DNA from: Phallusia mammillata
Lineage: Eukaryota > Chordata > Ascidiacea > Phlebobranchia > Ascidiidae
Assembly: GCA_003260075.1 (NCBI GenBank)
Contig: QLIY01000563.1
Coordinates: 42,889 to 106,888 of the forward strand
Reading direction: 5' to 3'
Length of the DNA stretch: 64,000 nucleotides
This document shows positions 55,932-64,000 of this stretch, in pieces (position 1 is the first letter of the stretch; the number at the start of each line of letters is the position of its first letter). The notes under the pieces were generated by a model. That model was not told the origin of the DNA and did no database searches. It saw only the letters and a program-made list of their open reading frames with translations. The translations under genes were made by a program, and so were the position numbers.

Positions 55932-56256
55932 CAGTGATTCCCAAACTGTGGGCCATGGCCCAGTACTAGGCCACCAAGACATTTTCAATGGGCCACAGAG
56001 CCATTTGAACAGATTCTACTGTTTTGTTATACTGTAGATATTATGCGCTTTGTTTTGAAAAACTAATTTTTGCAAAGAATTCTGAATCTTGTAGCCAAAT
56101 TTCAGGAGCATGTATCTCATTAAAAATAATTTGCTAGAAACAATTTCGCCTGTTTTTGAGTTATTTTTTGTGTCCAAATTTACAGCGCGCGGTGGGCCAC
56201 GAATTGCTATTAAATAGACATTTGGGCAACAGACCAAAAAAGTTCGGGAACCCCTG
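55932..56256. mobile_element. hAT-type MITE with 8-bp target duplication
   Basis: Begins cagtgattcccaaactgtgg and ends aaagttcgggaacccctg, imperfect inverted terminal repeats. Flanking 8-mers CCTTAAGC (55924-55931) and CCCTAAGC (56257-56264) match at 7 of 8. Subterminal gggccatggccca and gtgggccac echo each other. Confidence 0.8.
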
Positions 56257-57749
56257 CCCTAAGCCGTGTGACGTTAATCTTACTTAACATTTCCCCAGAA
56301 CAGTTGAGTTGATAGTTTTAAAGTTTTTCGAGTAACTTGTGTTGAAATGATGACCAATCGGTTAATGACTCGAACAGTGTTTGATAAAACCCCAACGCTT
56401 TTATGCAATATGGTGCAATTTACATTGTTTGGTTAGCGATTTAATTAGGCGAATCCTTTCATCGCAAATTCTAGTGTTAAAGGAAAGTGAGGCAGTTTCT
56501 TTCTGCGCCTTATTAAATGTGTTACAGAGGTCACCGATAAGGCCAATTAGCAAAACACGGTAAAAGATATTAGCAAAACATGGTAAAAGATATAAAATCA
56601 CGCCGGAAAACGTAGTGAATGACTTTGAATGGGAACGTGACGCACAGAACGAGCCAACACGAATAAAAATCCCTTCCGACTAATTATAAACGTCTGGCAC
56701 CAGCCCTTTAACACTTTTCGCAGAAGTTTATTCAGCGTTGATAGCGTCATGGGTATTAAAAGTCATAAATAGATGTATATTGCAAGTGACTGTTGAGATC
56801 CTTGTTTGTGCTGTCAGAAAGTAGTTAACTCATTGATTTTCTCGTAAATTTCCTTTTTCTGCGTGCGGTAGTGATTGATTGGGGTACAACGACTAATGCG
56901 GTGGTAATGAAGTGTGAAATTACTTTCCGGAAAGCAGTTTCTTATGCCGTGAAGTTGCTTATGGACAGTGTATGCCTGCCTTCGCGGAAAATTAAGGGAA
57001 TTGAATTTGCAATCTATAAATAACTTTTGACATAATCAAGTCTGGCCAAAAATCGTAAACGTAATCATTTGAAAATGTTCACTGGGAAAAATTGAAATTG
57101 TTGAAAAAGCAACCTAAATGAAAAACTGTCCTCGGTTGCATAGTAAGTAAAGAAACTCAGGTATCGAAATCTTTTAGGAGCTTATTTTCATAGCTGGCCC
57201 CTTAAACAGAATATTTAATTTCTTCTGTATTTCTCTTTTTCACACCAAGGCACTGGTTTTGCGCTTACACTCTTTGCACTTTCACGAATTTGTTTCTTAA
57301 CCTTTGTGTAAATGACTGAGAATTGCTGCAATTGTAAGTTAAAAAGTACAGCCTCTTGCATATGCTGTACCCCCACAGTTGATCCTCTGGTTAAGAGCTC
57401 CGATTTTTTATTTGTTGGGTAATGCAAAAGTTTTTGTTTTAACCCCCCCCCCCATTGTTGGAAAAGCATCCAAAATAAACAAAAAATGCGCTTATGGACA
57501 TATTAAAATAAGAAACTCTTTTTTGACATATTTGTCTCTTACCCCATGTCTAACTGACTGAGAATTGCTGTAATTGCAAAGAAAAAGTTAGACACATCTT
57601 TTTAGGTAATTCGAAAGTTTCTGTTTGAATATTTAATTTTTACAAACCGTTACAAATGGTATTCAAATGGCATATTCATTTTCCAATTGCCCACAAACGT
57701 ATAAGCAATCACCACAAACACTCATATTTTATTGTCCTTTAAATTTGTA

Positions 57750-57826
57750 GCCAGAGATGGCTAAGTTGTTCGCGCAACCGCTTGTGTTCACAAGGTTGTG
57801 GGTTTTAATCCTATCTCGGTCGCTTG
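57750..57826 (+). repeat. tRNA-like SINE head
   Basis: agagatggctaagttgttcg (A-box-like TGGCTAAGTTG) is followed about 40 bases later by GGTTTTAATCC (B-box-like, 57801-57811) and a closing ctatctcgg that can pair with the ccagagatgg start. This is tRNA-shaped, but the loop positions are degenerate and no intact anticodon arm is evident, so a SINE or tRNA relic is preferred. Confidence 0.45.
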
Positions 57827-58309
57827 TGTTTTCCCGAGTAAGAAACTTGAGCCCAGTTTAACAATGGGCTGAACAAAATTGCCGCTTGGGTCCGCAATTT
57901 GCCATTGTCTGTTTATAAAAGGCACGAAGGCAGAACCTAGGTTTGGGCTTACTGGGGGCTTTTCCCAAAGGGACTTTTTCCGTACCCAGTTTCTGTGTTA
58001 TTTTGCCGCTAACTTGGTTCCCATTGGACGCTACATCAGTATTGTGGTGGAGTTCTTTTGAAAACGTTCCGTTTGTATAAAGCGCGGTTTATACATTGTA
58101 AAAACAATAAAGTCTTTGAAAGCACTGTTGCGGTTTTATGTGGGTACGTTATTTCCAAACCTGTGGTTGGCATTGAAGCATATCAAGTGATACGACGTAT
58201 ATGCATAGACACAGAAGCACAGAAAACAAAACAAAAGACACTTTTTAATGAAAGTATTACTGTTATAATTTAGGCCTCTCTTTTACTTTTGAGCGAAATC
58301 GCAACAAAT

Positions 58310-58530
58310 ATAAAGTAAAAGTAACACGAGTTTCAGCACAATCTCTTTTCTGCAAAACCTGCAACCCATAAACACACACTCTCAAGCATTTGTCGCATTT
58401 GGCTACGTCACTTGGCTTGGCCCCCCCCCCAAAGTAACACGAGTTTCAGCACAATCTCTTTTCTGCAAAACCTGCAACTCATAAACACACACTCTCAAAC
58501 ATTTGTCGCATTTGGCTACGTCACTTGGTT
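58310..58530. repeat. Duplicated shard across a 10-C run
   Basis: 58314-58420 (aaagtaacacgagtttcagc onward) repeats at 58431-58530; C at 58421-58430. The second copy continues into ttgacgtcacacc. Non-coding. Confidence 0.75.
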
Positions 58531-59160
58531 TGACGTCACACCAAAGCAGTTTTCGACGTAAGGTTTTCCGTGTTGCGTCATCTGACCTTTGACCGACATT
58601 AACTCTCTCTTAATGTTAGTGACCTTTCACCGACATAAACAAGGTCGTATACAACATTTTAAACAATGCAACCAATTTGAAAGAACAAAACAAAGCTCAT
58701 GCATAGTAAACTGTCCTATGCTTATTTAACAATAAAACATTCCTATCTGTTTAAACACTATTACGTAACTAACTGCTAATTGCAAGTTCACACAAGCGCT
58801 GTATGTGACGTCACAATCACATGGATTGTTATGGGTTGCAACACTGTTTGCAAACGTTTGCGGCAATGCAACGTCTCACGTCTTGTACAAGCTGTTGCGA
58901 CATTTCGACATCGGTTTCTCCCAATCACAAGACAAGATTTACTTTCGCCACGATTTTAACAAATCTTTGCGGATGTAATTCCTTCATTTAAATACATTTC
59001 GAAACCAATTTCGCCTTGCACTACAAGAACCGCTGCATTATGAGTCACAATTATCTTTCTGTATCCTTGTAGAACGCGCCAGTAAGTGAAATATCGTGTA
59101 CACACACTCATAGCGCGATGTATGGACAAAGCCGTCGCTGTGTTGGGGAATTCCCTAACC

Positions 59161-59258
59161 ATGGTGCGATCGAGACGGGGGAAACACCTTGCGTACGAGA
59201 GAAATGGGAAAAAAGTTTCGGCGACAAAACATGTTGACGCTCTCAAGTCCCAAGTCGG
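59161..59258 (+). CDS. Doubtful small basic first exon
   Basis: An ATG in strong context (accATGg) opens a frame MVRSRRGKHLAYERNGKKVS, then ATKHVDALKSQVG; a weak donor (GG|GTAACG) precedes the stop. No downstream exon recognised. Equally likely to be chance. Confidence 0.15.
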
Positions 59259-59724
59259 GTAACGCGAAGTCGCAATTAAGGTGCTTTAAATTGGACGAGC
59301 GACTAGTTTTATCATCCTATATTTCGGTTAAAGTCTTAACTGTGTATTTTTTCTCTTATACGATTTCCCACGTTGCAACCTTTGCCAGTGTTTTGTTATA
59401 CTTATCTGGCGTTTCTTGGAAGCCAATGTTGTGGGTCGCATTCACCGGGATTTCGTAACCTCTAGTTTGAAGGTTCCACAGGGCTTCACCGAAGTATAAA
59501 GCACCACGGGATTCTTTTCTGCACCGCAACCTTTTCAGTTCAGCGTGTCATAAACTTTCGCGCCACGAGAGCCTCGGTTTTGCAGATATATTGTGATGTA
59601 ATAATGCCCAACCTTGTATTAACAAATGTTTCATGTGTACTATTGTAAAGGCATGAGGCGGGTCAATACTTTGATTGCAAGCCTAACTCAAACTGGGGAC
59701 TGTTATTGTTATATTGGTTATTGT

Positions 59725-60945
59725 AGCCCGTTTGGACCAAAACATTTTCCGAATTAAGCGAAGATCCGTATTAACCGATATCGATTAGTTAAAGTCCTAA
59801 TTCATTACAATCATTTGTACCTCGAATTTTGTTTGAATTAGGCGAAGATTAACCGAATCCGGATTAACCCAGGTTTACTGTATACGCATAACGTCACAAA
59901 TAGCTTTTCACGTCTGCTTTTCTTTAAACTAGTGTTCCATGCCAAAACGGAACAATATATCGAAACGCAACAAATGTAGTTCGGCCAAATTACCATAAGC
60001 CGAAATGAAATATTCAATTTTTAATATCGAAACGGAACGAAATATCCGCTATTTTTCTACTCTGGAATTTCGACCTGAGCATGTAAGGCAGAAATGGTAC
60101 TTGACTTTTTGTATTATCCCTCAAAATCTTAATCCAATCTCCCCCAATGTTGTTCCGTTCATTTGTTTGATTTTAAATATTGAACCTTCTGTGGCGTGAT
60201 AACCGCAGTTCAATGATTGTTCTATGTTGCAATTTGCTTGTTTTGTTCGGTCAAGAATTGCAGACACCACGAAGGGAGTTATACCGAATACCGAAAAATA
60301 CCGTTGTAATTTTATTTCGGTCAGACCGGAACGAAATAGAAAATATTGCTAGCAGAACAAAATACCGCAAAAAAATATCCCGGAAAGAATAACGTTGTTT
60401 TTGTTTCCTTGCGTTCTTGTATGACACTTAGATTCAAACCCTAATAAGAACTCGAAACCCGATGCGTCGTAATGATTTGTGACGTAATAAGCATGACGCG
60501 GGCCACGAACTTTTGTCGGGGTTGGTTGCTAGGCAGCAACTGGCATTAAGCACGTTTTTATGACGTCACAGTTGCCTTTTCCTTGAAGCGGAATGTCTCG
60601 TTTCCGGATTTGGGAAAAAAAGGAAATTGTTGATGTCAGACTGGTTTAAGTTTGTCCAGCATATGACTTGTTGTTTGTTTGTTTGTTTGTTTTTAAGTTT
60701 TCTAAGTTTGAAATTCAAAAAGTGGATTTAGGTTGATGATGTTTTAAGCTAAAAACAATTTTGTCGTTTAATTTCAACATTCCAACTTAAAAATAACGTC
60801 GCTATACTCTTAACTGCACTATAAGTCTGTTGGAAGTGTGTATATTTAAACCGCGGTTAAACCGGTTCCGGTAATTCGGATCTTCGCCTGATCCGGAGAT
60901 TTTTTTCGTCCAAACGGGTCCGGATTAGCCGAGGTTTACTGCATT
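59725..60945. mobile_element. Fragments of pogo-like and ACCGAAT-rich repeats
   Basis: 59725-59882 carries gatatcgattagttaaagtc and ends taacccaggtttactg. 59935-60390 is an A/T-rich stretch bounded by inverted ccaaaacggaac and taccgaataccgaa phrases. 60895-60945 ends ggattagccgaggtttactg. These are transposon remnants related to 39360-39560, with undefined limits. Confidence 0.45.
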
Positions 60946-61834
60946 TAAATTGACCAATGTTTGAATTATTTTGGCATAACAAAACGAATTGTTGATGCGA
61001 AAACTGATCATGCTGATGACACACCTCTATAAAGCAACTCTATTGGTTGGTACATTGTGGTGATTGCGAACAAGCAAGCAGTCCATACAATGTTAAGTTG
61101 ATATTTCGCGCGGTGAAAGAAGACAAAGCGACACAATAGCACTAAACATTCACTGGAAAATAGCTGTACAATGTTATGGAGCGCAAAATAGTGAAGGTCA
61201 CAATTGGTGGATCATGACTAAACGCGCTGCAGCTGCACTGTGTTATAAGGCGTTATGTGACGAGGGCTCACAAGAAAGTCAGTTTTGCCCATCGTGGGTT
61301 AACACGGCGGTTCTAAAAAAAACTAACAACCCGTGTCGGGAAAAGAGGTAAGGGTTCGACAGTAAAAGAAACCCTGTGGGCAAGCGCTGAATAAAATGAA
61401 ACAAATAGAATGTTGATTACATTTAAAATAACGCTATGCGTTTTGATGTTAGTTTGTTCAAAATCGAGTCATTTGCATTAAAAGACGCAGAAACATTGTA
61501 GTTTCAAATTAATTAATATCAAATCTTACACTTTATGTATGTTTTAAATAAAATAGGGTATTTTTGTGCACGCTTCGCATTCAAATAATTGTTGAGCTAT
61601 TATTGTCAAAACATTGCAACTCCTGCATTTAAAGTTGCGCTAGATTTAACCCAACCAAAACTTGCAGCGAAAGGGAATAAAAACTGTAACCGTTAACCAT
61701 CGACTCCAATGAGACATCATGCGGATTTTATCAAAAATAATTTAACCACAAGAGGCCAGCGTTTGTTGATTTTAGTTTTGAAATAGAACAGGGCGCATGG
61801 CCCATAACAGACATTAAAAACATGATCAGAATTC

Positions 61835-61880
61835 GTCCTAGGAAGCGTCCTGGGTTCGAACCCCGTGATAAAACAACACT
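61835..61880 (+). repeat. tRNA-like B-box fragment
   Basis: cctgggttcgaaccccgtga (61850-61869) is a perfect pol III B-box with a symmetrical T-arm stem. The upstream part has no recognisable A-box. Probably a SINE relic. Confidence 0.4.
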
Positions 61881-62379
61881 TTGCCTTTTTAAGACATGAT
61901 ATCCCATGAAGGGATAAATGGCTCAATATAAAACTCCAGATATACACTTCCATACAGTGAAATGAAGATCAATATAAAACGCATAACCTTCAGTATTGTG
62001 ATTTTTGGTTGTAGTTACTGTATTAAAAAAACAAGTATAGGTTTGCATTTTTCTGTCGAGAAAAAAAAACAGTTAATTTGTGTAAGTGATGGGTACCTCG
62101 ATGTGTATTTCTATACTTGCGTCTACACAATGATGCTTCAAGTTTAAACCTTAGGCAAAGACAATTAAACCTTGGTTTATGTTTTTTAGACCATGGCCCA
62201 CCCAGCTGCTTATTGACCGCGTTCTACAAACGGAAAAGCTCAACAACACCATGCTTCATCATTTTTCATTACTTCATCGGAAATAGAACAGAAAAATTGA
62301 TAAAGAAAACGACAAAGAGAAATCGGTCTTTGGCTTCGATTTTTTTAAATGAACGCGCTTGTTTATAAACATAGGGCCT

Positions 62380-62650
62380 GACTTCACATCCTTTGTCCGA
62401 ATTCTTTTAAGTACAAATAATCTAGCTAGGAGCTAGTTGCTGAACTTAACCTAATGCCCCCCCCCCCCCGCCCTAAAACGTCGTGTTTAAGCCATTGACT
62501 ATTATTGTCCATTGTGTATGTCTTTTTGATTATTGGACTGTCAATCGCAATTTTGGCCCTAAATAAGCTTTTTAAAAAGATTCTAGTGCAGGCCGGGCTT
62601 CTGTTTTCGGATTCGGGCTCGAATTTTAGGCCAGCTTACAACTTTCTGCT
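62380..62650. mobile_element. Second copy of the hAT-like MITE of PITRM1 intron 12
   Basis: agggcctgacttcacatcct, ttattgtccattgtgtatgt, gactgtcaatcgcaa and ggccgggcttctgttttcgg align in order with 26164-26487. A 13-C run at 62457-62469 interrupts it. Confidence 0.6.
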
Positions 62651-62859
62651 AATCTACGTTTCGTTTTAACGTTGTTGCTTTCGATGTTCGGTGCATAGCC
62701 ATGTATCAAAATCATAATTTATTGGTTTAAGATTATTAAAGTATGCTTTCGAAAATATAAAACTAAGATTTGTCACTGCCCTATTATTTCCATTAAATTG
62801 ACAATGGTTGCAACGCCTTTCTAAGAAATTCCGACTGTATAATTTTTTGATGTTTATGT

Positions 62860-63592
62860 GACAAAGTTGTTCAAATTGAACTTATTTGTGTATATTTCTT
62901 TACAAATACTTGTTTTTTTGTGCATATCCGTTTTGCCACCTTTATGATCATATTGTAATGAAGTATTAAACTTNAGTTGTTCAAATTGAACTTATTTGTG
63001 TATATTTCTTTACAAATACTTGTTTTTTTGTGCATATCCGTTTTGCCACCTTTATGATCATATTGTAATGAAGTATTAAACTTCCTCAAGCAATTGTGTT
63101 TTTGTGATGCCAATTTTTTTCGAAATAAAATTAATACTTGTCTCAGACCAGGTTTAGGTTACAACGATCGTAAGTTTAATTAAGCCCCCCCCCCAATTGA
63201 ACTTATTTGTGTATATTTCTTTACAAATACTTGTTTTTTTGTACATATCCGTTTTTGCCACCTTTATGATCATATTGTAATGAAGTATTAAACTGCCCCC
63301 CCCCCATTATTCCTCTAAGTAAAGTATATCGTAGCTGTACAATTGCCCCAAAATATTCACCAAGCCTGTAACACCTGGGTAACTTAATTATCTTAAACAG
63401 CGCGACAAGGTAGAGTGTGCAAATGGTATATATAAACAACCCCCCCCCCATTATTCCTCTAAGTAAAGTATATCGTAGCTGTACAATTGCCCCAAAAATC
63501 TTCACCAAGCCTGTAACAGCTGGGTAACTTAATTATCTTAAACAGCGCGACAAGATAGAGTGTGCAAATGGTATATATTAACATGCTAACAA
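62860..63592. repeat. Triplicated and duplicated shards joined by N and three poly-C runs
   Basis: 62865-62973, 62975-63083 and 63195-63292 are three copies of one segment, joined by an N (62974) and a C run (63185-63194). After C at 63296-63305, a second segment 63306-63439 is repeated at 63450-63590 (C at 63440-63449). The frames across it are products of the joins. Confidence 0.8.
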
Positions 63593-64000
63593 TTCAAAAA
63601 AAGTCCGCCAGTGAGGAAATCGAAACTAGGTTCAACGTAAAAATTATTTTCGCATCTTGTCAAACAAGTGTAGTAAACTAAAGAGTAACAACAATACGAA
63701 ATATTTCAATAAGTAAAATCTGAAAAAGTAGAACAGTGCGAATGTCTTCATAAAATCTACAAAGATTAAAACAACAATAAAATCAACTTGTACCATTAAA
63801 AGCAGCAACTCAGTTCGGTAATTTATACTAGAAAGAGTTCTTTTTGGGCCTACAGAAAATAAAGTATAGCTAACATCCAACAAAAATAGGGTCAAAATCA
63901 TAGATTCAGGCTCTAGCCTGTTTGGAGGTTCGGTAGGAGGCAGAAACCGGTGAAAACCAGTTTGAAACTGGAATATTCCGGCGAAAACCCACCGAAAACC

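Noticed and set aside
57750..57826. Functional tRNA gene
   Set aside because: Degenerate loops and no clear anticodon arm; better explained as a SINE head.
58956..59246. 96-residue minus-strand frame
   Set aside because: No family resemblance and no supporting exons.

Overview
The window is animal nuclear DNA: AT-rich, with genes split into many short exons by small GT-AG introns, dense short DNA transposons and tRNA-derived SINEs. The set of proteins (cytosolic arginyl-tRNA synthetase, mitochondrial presequence protease, an MS4A/CD20-like four-pass protein, an ABIN/NEMO/optineurin-type ubiquitin binder and an SLC22 exon) together with the compact, highly repetitive gene layout suggests an invertebrate chordate, most likely an ascidian tunicate. 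That is inference from protein resemblance and gene style, not from a species marker.

Layout. (1) 206-12124, plus strand: the C-terminal two thirds of RARS1, with the final exon at 12015-12124. Its last intron is about 7.9 kb and contains a complete minus-strand gene (5444-8712) for an amidohydrolase-2 / fuconolactonase-like enzyme, plus a hAT-type element with a perfect 8-bp target duplication. (2) 14137-18446, plus: eight-exon MS4A-like tetraspan gene with a long acidic N-terminus. (3) 19814-33952, plus: PITRM1, 24 exons, complete from a putative mitochondrial presequence to the stop except for one block lost in a poly-C tract. (4) 39032-39283, minus: one SLC22-type transporter exon with no convincing partner exons. 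(5) 44476-48470, minus: three-exon UBAN-domain gene. (6) About 48.5-64 kb: almost no recognisable coding sequence, but many repeats; one possible zinc-ribbon exon lies at 49238-49438.

The most conspicuous pattern is technical. More than 30 runs of about 10 C (one of G), and longer runs of 29, 49, 71 and 90 C, nearly always separate two near-identical copies of the same 80-800 bp. Four single N bases also occur, at least three of them at the same kind of junction. Several cut through exons, and one replaces a conserved block of PITRM1. They are best read as contig joins between unmerged haplotypes whose gap characters have become C. All poly-Gly/poly-Pro frames and most 'tandem exon duplications' here should be read that way.

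The genes do not form an evident pathway. RARS1 (cytosolic translation), PITRM1 (mitochondrial peptide clearance), the amidohydrolase (small-molecule lactone or sugar-acid hydrolysis) and the UBAN protein (ubiquitin-dependent signalling) are ordinary neighbours. I found no CRISPR, phage, bacterial operon or convincing new multi-gene system.
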